A stretch of 64,000 nucleotides of DNA from Hydractinia symbiolongicarpus (GCF_029227915.1 NC_079884.1:10540001-10604000); one strand, 5' to 3'. Shown: positions 24,201 to 35,206, counted from the first letter of the stretch. Numbers and translations are program-made. Notes: a model not told the origin generated them from the sequence alone.

Positions 24201-26757
24201 ACTCCGGTGTCAGATCAGATATCAGCGATCAAATAATAATACCAGACTTTTCTTTTTAGGTCTTTTGTGCTGTCAAGGACTTGAAGAACTAAATTTAACT
24301 TTTAATAAAATTGCATTGATCGGCGAAGTTAAAAAATTAGCATCTCTGACAAAACTCACAAGCCTGTCTGTTGATGGTAAGAAATTTACTTCAAACAATC
24401 CTATAGTTATTAATCAATTTAAACCGAAGAAGTTTGATAAAAGTACTTCTTCAAATAAGTGTGAAATAATTGTTATTCTCGCAAGAAGTGCTTTCCACAC
24501 AAAAAAATTTGAGTTCCATTCGCTCTCCCCTGTTTTACTCTCTTACTTAGTGTATTCTCAGCGCACTCCTCCACACCCTCGAAATGACTTGCAGTGAAAG
24601 ATGAAATAATTTCGAACACTCATTTTTTCATGTGGGTTAATTGGTCACCACAGAACGCATTCATTTATTACAATCAAGAGTATTCTTCACACGTGATGGG
24701 AATTTTCTGAATGAACAGAATATATTTATTGTTAACGAGTGTTCAAAAAGTATATCGTCTTGAGAATGTAATAACGAACAAAAACAAGAAGGGGAGGGTG
24801 AAGGGGTTTTCTGTGTACGTTCGCTTTCTGGAGTTTTTCCTTCTATTTTGATTGATTGATTGTTTACGACTAATTGTTATAATGATGTGTAATAGTAATG
24901 ATTACGTGATTTTTGAGTTAAGTTATTAGCGTGGGGCTGTCATCTTGTTTTGCTTGTTAAAATTGTAGGAATGTAGGAGGGTGAGAAGTGAGAGGGTGGG
25001 GGCGGAGGTAGGCAAAGAAAAAAGAAAAGAAAAAAAATGAAAGCTTCTCTTAACCGAGATCTAATTTTCTTATCTTGCTTACCAGGATAAATATTTTCCA
25101 TATGAAAGGCCCTTTTAAAAATTTTAATTGTATTTCAGGCAACTACTTCGCAATGAAAAAACGTCATCGAATCATAATATTTGCTTACTTCAGGGAGAGA
25201 CAAGTACCAACATTTTTTTCTCCTTCTTGAATTTTTCTAAGATTTTGATACCGATGTTTGTCTAATGTTTCTTTTTTATTTTTAGTTACATCTTGACAAG
25301 AGACCAATCACACAAAAAGAACAGGTATTATGATCTGTTGGAGATTTTGATGAGCACTTAAATATTGTTTTCAATTTAAATGTACTCCAGTAAAATATGT
25401 AAGTAGGCGACTTAAAAGTCGAAATATTTGAGAGGTTCTACTTTCGTTATTCGTCCTGAAGCTAAGGCACATCAATCAAATTAAAACTGTTATGACTGAA
25501 GTGATCGAACGACCAATCGTATTATAGAGATTAAAAATTCTTCTTCCAATTTATTTTTAAAAAGAGCGGTAAATACTTCAGTTTTCTAAGTACATGTGAC
25601 ATTGTATTGTAATTTTAATCGAAAAAAAAAATTTAAAGGTGTTTTTATTTTTCAATATAAAGAAGTATTATTTTTATAATATTTTTCTAACCTAAAATCT
25701 ACTGATACCAGAGAAACGCACCTTACTCTATGTTGCTAAGAAATTAAGCTTTGCAAGAAAAAAATGCGTGAAACAAGCCGTAATTCATTTTGATGGACAA
25801 AATAGCTAAAACAAATCATCAAAAGTTACTTCTGTATGTCTACAAATTAAGCATATTGTATTTATAGTTATTGGTTTAAAACTCAATTTTCAGGCAAAAC
25901 TTGACGCAAAGTTTGCTGCATTGGAACGCTTTGAAGACATGGATGACAGTTTGAGCAGTATCAGTACAGTATCAGATGACAGCGATGTAGATTCTGGCAT
26001 CGACCATTCCAATTGGGTCAGTAAACTAGCCAGTCTTTCTGAAATCGAAGAAGACGATCACGAAGTAATTCCAAGAATTAATTGGGAGGAAGTTTATGTA
26101 GGAGGTAGTAAGATTGAAAACGAAAGTGAAACTAGTTCTCAGGATGATGCTGCCGATGCTGCGCCCAGGTCCAATGATGGTGAGGTTTTATCAAGAGATG
26201 ATTGGGACAGAATCCTTAAGACAAGTCCACAAGTATTAGGGGCAAGGCCACGAGAGGACTCTAACGGAAGTGGAAACACATTAAAAGAAAACAGTCTACA
26301 CAGCACGGTTTGTGCAGAAAATGTTGATGACTTATCAACATGGGTAAACACTGGAGCTGTACCTAAACGTTTTCAACATGGTGGACGTAGCCGCGAAAGA
26401 GAGCATATCAAAGTATCCACACAAAGATCTAAATCCGCTGTGGAGGTGCGCAGTAAAGAACGAACAAGTAGCTGGATGTCTAATCTGTTTCGAAGGAGTA
26501 AAACTCCTACGCAGAGTGGTCAACAAAGTAATTCACTGGATGGAGAAAAACTAGTTCGCAGACCAGTAGATGAACAGGTTACTAATGAAAACAACGAAAT
26601 GAACGAAGGAGATTTGATTGTTATCCCCGAAATTGACGAAGTAAAAGTTGAAGAGAAGGACGTTTCGAGAAGTTTTGATGACAATTGTGAGTTTGAAAAA
26701 GCGGAGGAATGTGATGAAATAGAAGAGACTGGGCACGAAATTGAAAATATTGATTAA
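18291..26757 (+). CDS. NISCH: Nischarin / imidazoline receptor antisera-selected protein (PX + LRR)
   Basis: Seventeen exons join in phase to 762 codons from the ATG at 18298: 18291-18450, 18568-18651, 19223-19350, 19528-19588, 21046-21094, 21357-21452, 21869-22023, 22519-22614, 22974-23009, 23091-23158, 23458-23560, 23664-23780, 24079-24136, 24260-24376, 25139-25203, 25286-25324, 25894-26757. Residues ~40-125 form a PX domain (WFVFKRYKEFYQLHQKLV, then the PX proline-rich loop and RK in RDLLPPRKIANN, then HYLQKLL). Then come the nischarin-specific segment (SPSQLYCISKQL, FDLSIFSSLRVLQ) and leucine-rich repeats at ~310-440 (NINFSHNNITTF, LDLSNNKISHFDL, LNLTHNKIHSM, LNLTFNKIALIGEV). The last exon is an acidic/serine-rich tail, 287 residues. 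In vertebrates nischarin sits on endosomes through PX-phosphoinositide binding and restrains integrin alpha5, PAK and Rab/Rac signalling. This form ends soon after the LRRs and lacks the vertebrate C-terminal half. An acceptor lies before the ATG, so an upstream exon exists. Confidence 0.9.
19702..20402. mobile_element. CAG-ended MITE in nischarin intron (691 bp, TCCAT duplication)
   Basis: TCCAT at 19702-19706 and 20398-20402 flanks a unit with inverted ends CAGCCTTCGAATTTC and, read from the right, CAGTCTTTGAATTTC. Near each end are several TTCGGCAATTGCCGAAG-type palindromes (19735-19810, 20240-20375). No transposase is recognised. It lies in the intron between the exons ending at 19588 and starting at 21046. 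Confidence 0.75.
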
Positions 26758-26825
26758 TAATAATTTTTTTTTTTTTTTACAGATTTGTGTTTATGACATT
26801 CAAAAAATATTTTTTTAATGCATTT

Positions 26826-26831
26826 AATAAA
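26826..26831 (+). terminator. Nischarin polyadenylation signal
   Basis: AATAAA lies 69 bases after the nischarin stop codon, after a T-rich run. It is the first canonical signal in the 3' untranslated region. Confidence 0.55.
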
Positions 26832-26899
26832 ATTGTAACATATATATTTATTTGTATAGATTTTTATCAGCTTTCTGCTTCTGAAGAAGATAAGAGCTA

Positions 26900-28180
26900 A
26901 ATTTAAAACAGAAATTTGCAGAAGTAAAACTTCTGTTTATTCATTTTTTCTTTTATTTTGAGTTATGGCACTTGTATAGATTCAGTTCATTTTGATTCAA
27001 ACTGCGTTTCCAGTTTAGTTAAACTAGATACTGTTCTAATTCAACCTTGTTACCAGTCTATTCAAGCTGAAATTTGTTCTAATTTTTGTAAAAATGTATT
27101 TCAAAAGTGGATTTGGATCTCTGACGGATTTGGTTTAAAGTTAAATTCCTACAGTGTGAAAGAATCGAAGTCCTGTCCCAAAACTGACAACTGGTTTTAG
27201 AAACCTCATTATTTGTGTTAGTAAAATTGTCTTTAATTAATGAAACAAAGCCCTAATACAAATTAAACCGGATCTACGCTTTAAAAGGGGTAAGTAGAGG
27301 ACGGACAAATTTATTCAGACTACTATACCAAGATTTTCGCGTTTTAAAGTATTCGAGATGCTGAGAGTCAACTGTCGTTCAAAGCCTTCTCTTTATGCGC
27401 TGTTCTAATTCATCTTCATGCCAGCCTTTTTCGTGTTATTTTATTAGTTGTTGTTGTGTTTTTATTTCGTTGCAACAACAATTTCACATCACGCAATATT
27501 TCGTGCTAGTTCCTTTTGTTTTTTTATCCCTTATATTTCTTTTTTTCCGCTATTTTAAAAGATTCATCACGATTTTATCGGCTCTTATTCTGAGTGGCTT
27601 AATATTGTGCTTGAAGAATTCTACCACTCACACTTAACATATACAATGGAGAGCACGCTCTATCAAAGTGATTCACCGCGATAGCTTTCACACTCCAATT
27701 CGATTTGTGAATTTGTTTTTCCAGAAAAGCCAATTCACCGGTGCCAAGGTGGTCCAGTCTAGTCCCCAGAGCTCTTTGGGATTTAGAGGTCTGGATACGA
27801 GAAGAAAGGTGGTCTGGTTGGCTTGGTTTTCATCTAATCGCATTAAGGATTTATCTGCTTATGTGTGTAAGTAGCGAGTCGATCTGAACGTAGCACTTGA
27901 CAGTCTCAAATTTTATTGAGTGTGGAAAGTTTGAGAGAATACAAGGTATTAGTAGGCTATTATTTTGACTCTAATATTTTGAAAGGTATATTTTTGTATG
28001 GATTGGAATATTTTATTAGAAATGTATACTAAATATATAATAAACTAACTTAGAAAGGGTTGATTGCATTTTCTGATACTTCCAACTATAGCATCTAACA
28101 AACAGTCTAGACTGCACACGGTTTATATTATCATTTTACTTGTAATTTTTTTTTATAATAAGTATTGATCGTCTTTAAAA
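26900..28180. other. No gene supported
   Basis: Several open frames of 60-80 codons occur, but none shows a family likeness or flanking splice signals that agree with each other. The stretch 27640-27870 is less AT-rich and contains a phrase GTCCCCAGAGCTCTTTGGG, which resembles the short foldback family seen at 33546 and 34288. Confidence 0.3.
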
Positions 28181-28199
28181 TATTTTTGCGTATAAGTTT

Positions 28200-28720
28200 G
28201 TATTGTGCAATCTTGGGTCAGTCAAAGTCATAAAAATTTGTTGTGGAGCAGAGAAAGTTGTGAGCGTTGCATCCTCGTCTCCAGTGCCATTATTATCATT
28301 TATCATTATACAGGTTGACTACTTCAGAAGATTTACACCTGTATACACCGGATTGATATGTTTACGGGACAGCCGTTATATAGTAAAGCACCGGTGACGT
28401 CGAGAAGAATGGATCTGAGGACGAAGACGGGAAGCATTGCTCATTTTGCAGAATCGATTGAAAAATAATTTTTAGTTGTGAGGATGTGTATAGTGAATTC
28501 TCTGGAGCAAACTTTATGTTAATCCTAACAGGTGAAGAGAAGTAGGGAATATCAATTACAGCAAAGACGACATTGTTTTTAGAAAACGTCCAAGAGTTCC
28601 AGACTTTTTAAAGCAGGAGAAGTCAGAGACTCCTATATCTCTTTCGCACAAAGTTCTTCAATCTTTAAGTATGTCAGAAAGCGAAAAATTTTTTGCAAAA
28701 AAATTAGGTCAGGAAATCTA
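28200..28720 (+). pseudogene. Unassigned coding-like stretch, frames broken
   Basis: Several pieces read like protein but do not join in one frame. One runs VKVIKICCGAEKVVSVASSS (28222-28281), of a type seen in RCC1-like repeats. Another is an acidic piece, GDVEKNGSEDEDGKHCSFCR (28394-28453). A third, after a stop, is CEDVYSEFSGANFM. A last piece runs about 60 codons to a TAA at 28719-28721 and contains KDDIVFRKRPRVPDFL and SHKVLQSLSMSESEKFFAKK. This could be the tail exons of a plus-strand gene, or a decayed one. I could not find a splice pattern that joins them and do not name a family. Confidence 0.25.
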
Positions 28721-28794
28721 AACAAAAAGGTTGAATCGGGAGACTGTGAATGTATTTTTACATTGCATATTCATGCTATCTAATCATTTACAGT

Positions 28795-29020
28795 GTGGTA
28801 CCTTAATGAAATAAATTTTCGCGAGAATAAAATTTCGCGATTGGTTTTAATTGCCGAAATGAATTTTCGTCTATTCCGCCACGCGCGAAATTCAGTTTTT
28901 AAAACCTCCTTTTCAACAAAATTTTGCGGTAGTTGTTGTGTTTGCGTTAGTTCGCTAATTTTTGTCCCCGCACGAACTTTTACATTGCAATAACATGTTA
29001 TCTATTTGACGAATAGTTGT
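28795..29020. repeat. CGCGAAA-type dispersed repeat
   Basis: Dense phrases such as TTTTCGCGAGAATAAA, TTTCGCGATTGG and CACGCGCGAAATT lie within 100 bases. The same type occurs at 7349-7381, 30930-31025, 60895-60975, 63410-63440 and 63690-63805, so it is a dispersed family. Precise ends are not visible here. Confidence 0.45.
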
Positions 29021-29339
29021 AAACTTTGCTGAAATAAAAACAATAATTATGCTAATCATGTAATAGCATTTGGCTATTCGCAAAAACTAGAAATATTTAA
29101 AAACTTCGAATCGCGAAATTAAATTATCAGAAAAATTTGTTCCATTTAGGTATTTTTAGGGAATTATCTGTACCCTCATACTCATCTAATGTTTACACGC
29201 GAAAAAAGACATAAAAAAGCAGTCAAATGAATTCTTTTTGAAAAACATTCCCCTTCTAACTTTTTTTTCACATAAATTATCAGTGCCCACATTTAGTTCA
29301 AAGTCGGCAGTTTCTTTCCAGAATGCGATAAAAACATCC

Positions 29340-29620
29340 ACCACATAAGTGCTGATGTCAGCACATGACTCATGCTAAAAAAGGAAAATGTATTTATATT
29401 TTGTCGTCATGGAAATTAATCTAAAACACAAAGTGATGTCAGCAAACGATGCCTTGTTGTAGAAGAAGTTATAAATAAAGATGAGAAACCTTAACTTATT
29501 TTAATCAAGGTTTTATACCTTTCTCACGAAATCAACAGTTTTTTGCTTAGGTCAGCAATTTTCGGCAAAAATTTTTCCCTTGTATGGCCTTGAAAATGAT
29601 GACGTCACATGACTCTGGAG
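29340..29620. promoter_or_regulatory. Cluster of bZIP-type (MARE/AP-1/CRE) sites
   Basis: Within 280 bases lie a 14-bp near-palindrome TGCTGATGTCAGCA (29350-29363, one base from the CRE-type MARE), ATGACTCAT (29365-29373), TGATGTCAGCA (about 29433-29443), and TGACGTCA (29600-29607) followed by ATGACTC. No gene starts close by; the next plus-strand gene is 3.6 kb away. Site meaning is inferred from motif knowledge only. Confidence 0.35.
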
Positions 29621-30925
29621 ATTGTTTAATGAATTTTAGTAACAACAAAGTGTTGTCTCAGGCCCCTTGTCTCTTACACCGAAACGGGAAAAAAGCCCTG
29701 GGGGTAGGGGTTGACTAACAATAGCAAAGAATGAAAATTGTAGTAATTGCCATTTTAACGGGATTAGGAATCTTTTATTTAATTATAGTCCATCCCAAAA
29801 CACCGGTGGAGGGTGATCTAAAAGTAGAATGTAGTTTCCCTGGGAACAAGGTTGGGATTCTCCATTAGGGCAGGATTTCTATTTGCATGTTTAACATCCT
29901 TGCATTTCATACCACTTGTTATCATAGAGTTCAATTGACAAAAAGAAGTTCTATACTGATTATATCGGTAAACCGCTAAGTTAATAAATCTTAACTTACC
30001 AACTTCGTTTCCAAAGTTGTTTTTCAGAAAGAGATATTGTTGTTTAAATGCTTGAAGATATTAGCACTACAGTGTACTAAGAGTGTATTTTATAGAGTAT
30101 ACTGTTAAAAATATTAATTAAAATGGATCTATAATAAGCTAAGTAAATAAAACAGAAAAGTGTTTGTACTATGGTCAGGTACTGCTAAACTCCACATAAT
30201 GTCGCCTTGTAATAACCACTGATTGATAAACATTTGGAACATTTTGTTATTTCGATGTTATAAATTCAAAATGGATGATAAAGCTTCACACGTACGCGAT
30301 AGAGTGTCAAAGATTTGGTTGTGGTTGTAATGAAGGTTAATCCACATAATATTTATTGATTTTCTGTTTTTAAAGAAAGTAATTGTGTATCTACACGATA
30401 GAAAGTATAGATGGAAATTACTAGAATGTGGTAACACAATGGGAGCCTAATGTCGTGCTATTCAAAACAAGATACTAACGTTCATTGGTGGGATGTACTT
30501 ATTTCATAAATAAGCTTTTTAACTTTATTCATTTTATATTTAAATTTAGTTTCTAATTTTGTTTATTAGAACTGACATTGCAAATTGCTGGGCGATGACC
30601 ATGCGAATAGAAATTATTCTACTAGAGTCTGAAAAATATCGCTCACTTCAAGTTGGTACGAATATGTGACGCACCTGTTGTAACGCAACCGGACTGATAC
30701 TGTTAGAAAGTCAATGAAATATAGTTTTTGAAACTGTCTTCACTTCTTTAGCGCGCTAATGGCTAGGATTGGTACTACAGTGAAAAATGACTTATTCCTC
30801 TTAATTTTCAAATAAAGCGCAAGCACAGCGCCCAATCTCGCTGTGGAGTTCAAGTAGTCATTCCAAATTGGGAAGAATGTTAATCCTCGCAGTGCAAACC
30901 TCTCATTTATCGCTTTTTTTGCGGG
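29621..30925. other. No gene seen
   Basis: AT-rich spacer. At about 29690-29860, AAGCCCTGGGGG and CCCTGGGAACAAGGTTGG stand in opposite orientation; they are probably the two ends of an older member of the foldback family near the GTPase gene. Confidence 0.3.
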
Positions 30926-31167
30926 TTATATTTTAATCTAGTTTTTTCCCGTGTAATAATTTTTGCGCCACGTTTTTCGCGTATACATATTCGTGTCAAA
31001 TTTTCGAAACTCGCGAAAATTTATACACAAAAAACTGATAAGCTGATAAGCTAATAAGCTGCGTTAAATCGACACACTCGTCAACTATTTTTAGGTGGAC
31101 CACAATCAGAACTAATATCCTTGTTCACACTGCCCACAAGATAAGAAGATTTATAACAAACGTTTCT

Positions 31168-31246
31168 AGTACCTACTTTCAACTTCGTTTCAAGTACTTA
31201 CTTTCAACTTCGTTTCCAGTACCTACATTCAACTTCGTTTCCAGGG
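31168..31246. repeat. Three tandem copies of a 27-bp unit
   Basis: A unit of the form AGTACCTACTTTCAACTTCG followed by TTTCC(A/C) occurs three times with few changes. The last copy runs into CAGGGCATTTTTT, which matches the foldback repeats at 33546 and 34288. Confidence 0.7.
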
Positions 31247-32138
31247 CATTTTTTCTTTTTGATGAATTTGATGACAAGAGTGTGCTTACCATAAGAGGCC
31301 TAATCAATGTGTGTTTCATTTACACCATAAGGACGTGTTCTTTGATAATGTGGAATAAATTTTCATTAAACTGTGTTTTGGAATTTGCTCGTTATAGAGA
31401 GGTTGTTTCACCTCTTCAACTTTGTGCGGTCAATAATTAGTCCAAGAACGTTATCGCTGTATCACTAGCGATTTTATTGTTTTTATTTACGACTTATGTC
31501 TTGACGTAAGGTTATACTTATGTTTTCAAAGCTATGTTTATTTCCGTCACAAGAAGATTAAAAATTATCTGATCGAGACGATTTGTTAACTCTGTCCGAG
31601 ACGGATAAGCAAGTCAAGAAAAGCAGCACGTTTATAGTGACGTCATTTAGCTGTTATATTCCTTCTAAAAAATGTAACTTTTCATAAAAACCTTAAGACA
31701 CCATTGCTTGTCAAGGTCGATCTTGACATGTCCGAAAAATTTTAGAAGCCAAGAAAACGCAAGAAGTATGGGACCAATATTGATCTCATTTGTCAGTCAT
31801 TCGGTAAAAACTGTGTGACTTTTCGATTAGGAATTTATCTTCACGAAAAATAGCCATAAAAGGATTATGACTACGCAAAAAGGTTGAAGAAATTCAGAAG
31901 TCATTCGTTGTTTGTGAAAAATTAAAACAAATTAAAATGATCGCTTCTGAAGCGAATGACCACCTTCAAAAGTAAGTAAACTCTTTTGTTTATTTGTTTG
32001 TTTTTCTTTGTTGAATCTAAGACAGTGTTAACTAACGCATTTGCAATGCAATACTTTTTCGTAAAAATTAATTTAAAAATTAAGTACCTTGCTCATGCAA
32101 ACACAAGCGCTGAGAAAATATATTAGTGTCACTACATT
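31247..32138. other. No gene seen
   Basis: AT-rich spacer. A TGACGTCA site lies at 31637-31644. Otherwise nothing is supported. Confidence 0.3.
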
Positions 32139-32389
32139 GTTGTGCGTAGCCTTGTGGTTATGGAGTTTGCTTCGTAATCGCAAGGTCCGTGGTTCACAGC
32201 GCGGGTATGTTCACAAGTGTCTTTACCACCGCTACGGGTCAACCCATGCCATGTGAGGGAAATTGGGTAGGTAATGCCGATGTAAACTTAATGTATACAT
32301 TCCGAACACAGGACCAACATTGATAACAGTGTTTCCAACACTAAAAAATTGCTATATTCTGTATAAATATTCTGAATAATAATAATAAA
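32139..32389 (+). mobile_element. tRNA-derived SINE
   Basis: From 32144 the sequence reads like a tRNA gene start with a box A (TAGCCTTGTGG, 32147-32157) and about 35 bases later a box B-like GGTTCACAGC (32191-32200). Then follows an unrelated body of about 170 bases that ends in an AATAATAATAAT tail (32374-32388). RNA polymerase III promoter boxes, a non-tRNA body and a simple-repeat tail make a classic tRNA-derived SINE. The arms do not fold into a complete tRNA, so I do not call a tRNA gene. Confidence 0.65.
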
Positions 32390-33193
32390 CTCGAGAATGT
32401 TTTAAGGAAAAAAGTATTTTTACCGAATTAACGTGGAATCGCAGGTCTCTCTGGTTGTACCATAATCGAAATAATTCATATATCTAGAAAAGTTATACTA
32501 ATTTTTAAAATTGTCCTTCTAAACAACGTGTTGTTGGGCTATAAAAAGGAAGAAATTAAAGAAAAACTTTAAAAATTGTTCTGATTCTTTTAGTATTGGA
32601 TTTTCTACGATTTCCCTTCTAAGTTTGTTTAGTAAATATTTTACCATAGCCACAAAGCAATCGTTCTTAACCCAATTAAAAAGTAAAAGATGTTTTAATT
32701 AAATATGTATATACGCTGCAGGGCATTGCATGAATAAAGAAATGTCACGTTTCCTCCCCCACCGTTGTACGTGGTTAACAAGCTTACCAAGTTATCGTTT
32801 AAAGAAGCTTACATAGTTAAGACGTTGTTAAAAAATTATTTACCAAAACTTCTGTGGAATGCGAAATAAGAAAGTTAGGAAATGCATATGTATGTTGTAT
32901 CGTAGCGTACTATTTTGGAAATGTTTGATCAACTCTTTTTACAATGTAAAAATCTTTCCGGGGAATACAACTGTCGACTTTCTACGAGTAATGTGAACCC
33001 ACTTCTTCCTAAAGGCTATATTCATCCTTTGTAAAGAGTTCGTGCATGGGGGTTCTTTTTTGTTTTGTTTTTATGCTAATGTTTTTTAAAATATACATGC
33101 CATGTTCCTTGTTAATACATTCCATGTTTTACTTAACGAATGGCTACTTGTACAGAAGTATAAAATAAAATAAAACAAGATATAAAAATAATC
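32390..33193. promoter_or_regulatory. Upstream region of the GTPase gene
   Basis: About 800 bases before the GTPase ATG. A TATAAAA lies at 32540-32546 and an AT-rich run (TAAAATAAAATAAAACAAG) just before the ATG. Transcription start cannot be fixed. Confidence 0.3.
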
Positions 33194-35206
33194 ATGGATT
33201 ACTTGCTACCTCCAACCAACACACATCATCAACATCAAAATGGCGAAAGTCAAGCTGATATTCGTTTATTGCTTCTAGGTTCTCGAGGAGTAGGAAAGTC
33301 AGGTAAGTTAATACAACAACAATTAACCGTTAAAAATACATCGGACCAAACTGTGTCGGCCCTAAGTGACGAGATTTTGAGAAAGTGACGGAGTATTTTG
33401 ACAGACGAATAATTTAGACCAATTCAGATTCTGCAAAATATTTAATTTGGTAGAACACAACGATATTTCTTCTATTTATTATATTTCCTTACCTTAAAGG
33501 AGTAACATTTGACAAAGCTTAACTTTCCATATTCTCTGCACTCAACCAACCTCGATTCCAGGGCATGTAGCGTTTTTTGATAAGGATGTCATCCCCTATA
33601 AAAAACGCTACAGGATTAGGGTTGGCTTTCAGTACGTTTTTATACGATTATAGCGTTCTTTAAAATTTTCCAATTAATAACGAAAATTAAAAAACGGCAC
33701 TAAGTTATTTGTCGGCAATTTTGAGGCTATGAAAATAACGGCTAACGAAAAATTTAACAAATAATGGGACGATAAAGGAACTCAATGCATGTATAGCTAT
33801 ACAACTTGATTTTCTGTTTCCAGCATTGGTAGTCCGTTATATCACTAGACGTTTTATAGGTGATTACGACCATTCGTTTGGTAAGTGTGCTTTATCCACT
33901 TTGTTTAATGTTTACGGCTTACACAACCTTGCTCCTAGGGTCTTGAAACCGAAGTGACCACTGCTAGTTTATCATATAGGCACATGACCATAGGAACGAG
34001 AATGTTTATGGTGAATTAAAACATTTGGAATCTACACGACTTTGCGAAAGTATCATTTTTTAACATGACTTGCTCAACCATGTCTTTCTTAAATCCTAAA
34101 TGATTTCAGCCTTTTAAAGTTGGAGGTGCGTGATCAACGTTACAACCGCAATTTTTGTCAAAATATTCCCGTATTTTTTAGATACGCGATATATTACAAG
34201 TGTTAATATGCAGAACAGAATCTCACAAATTGAATTTATTGATCCTGTCTATTGTGAACAGGTACGTAAAACATTACAGTACTAGCTCAACCTCGTTCCC
34301 AGGATATTTTTTTCTTTCTATCTCAGACGGCGTGAATAGAAAGAAAGTCTTGGGGACGATGTTGATTACTAGCTAACCGACAAGGTGTTACGCTATAGGT
34401 TTCATCCCTAAAAATATTAAAACCAGGAAATTTGGACTGCCTGGAGTTTCACTGCCCAAAAATCTAATGAACATCTAATAATAGAGACAGCACTAAAAAA
34501 AAACACAATAGAAAACTCTCAATGTTTTTTTAATTTTTAGAAAAGTTGCTTTGAATGTTGAAGCATTAATACTAAAACCCAGTGTTCCTTTTTTAATAAA
34601 AGAATTTTAGTAACTGTGTTTTTTTAATCAACGCATTGTAATGTAAAAAATCGTAAAATTGATAAGAACCCAACGCCCGGATAAAAATAAATAACGCCCA
34701 CTTAAATTTTTTCTGCCAACAATATTTAGTTTTGTTCTGTGTTTAAGGAAACCGACGAGTTGCAGCGAAACCACGTGATACGAACTGATGGTATTATATT
34801 AGTTTACTCAGTCACAGACCGTGAAAGTTTTTACAACATATCTGTTCTGTATGAATATATCCATAACATCCGGTTGAACGATATACCGCCGGTCGTAATT
34901 GTCGCTAATAAAATTGACTTAGACGGAACAAAACAAGTCTCAACCACTGAAGGTTGTGAGCTTGCGCAGAAACTCAACTGCGCGTATTACGAGACTTCTG
35001 CAGCGGATTTAACAATCGGATATGGTAGCTTATGTGACGCAATAACAGAGATTAGCGAGAATGTGCTGCAAAAACAAGCACAACGCAAAGTATCGACTGG
35101 TCAAAGAAAAAGATCGTTATCTCCGAAACCTTTACGAAAAGCAATTGTGAAGATGTTTGGTAAACATCGCGAACATTGCGATCATCACATTGCCGCATTT
35201 TCGTGA
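33194..35206 (+). CDS. RASL11/RERG-type small GTPase with degenerate switch II
   Basis: Four exons, 33194-33302, 33824-33880, 34182-34261 and 34730-35206, join in phase to 240 codons plus TGA. The fold is clear. P-loop LLLGSRGVGKSALVVRYITR has Arg where Ras has Gly12. FIGDYDHSFG is close to the FIGDYE..TG of RASL11. TDGIILVYSVTDRESF is the beta4 region; VANKIDL is the G4 motif and YYETSAA the G5 motif. The tail RKRSLSPKPLRKAIVKMFGK resembles the basic tail of RERG/RASL11, and there is no CAAX box, so no prenyl anchor is expected. Unusually, the G3 DxxG of switch II is lost: the region reads IEFIDPVYCEQ, and switch I lacks the usual Thr35. GTP may be bound, but hydrolysis and switching should be abnormal. 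The closest relative is RASL11; RERG is the alternative. It is tail to tail with RLIG1, 252 bp apart. Confidence 0.85.
33546..33625. repeat. Foldback mini-element in GTPase intron 1
   Basis: CCAACCTCGATTCC at 33546 is answered by GGATTAGGGTTGG ending at 33625. Within it, TGTAGCGTTTTTT and AAAAAACGCTACA form a perfect 13-bp stem. It is related to the element at 34288. I could not see a target duplication. Confidence 0.55.
34281..34374. mobile_element. 80-bp foldback element with ACTAGCT duplication
   Basis: ACTAGCT at 34281-34287 and 34368-34374 flanks an 80-bp unit that is almost one long hairpin. Its left arm is CAACCTCGTTCCCAGGATAT followed by TTTTTTCTTTCTAT, and its right arm is the imperfect reverse complement ending in GATGTTG. 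It lies in GTPase intron 3. The ACCTCG(T)TCCCAGG phrase recurs at 33546, 35229 and in weaker form at 29840 and 33928. Confidence 0.65.

Noticed and set aside
24377-24597. Open frame continuing past the nischarin donor at 24376
   Set aside because: It is read-through into the intron; the true junction to 25139 restores the LRR-tail sequence and phase.
32144-32215. Possible tRNA gene
   Set aside because: Box A and B are present but the acceptor, anticodon and T arms do not pair properly; better explained as the head of a SINE.
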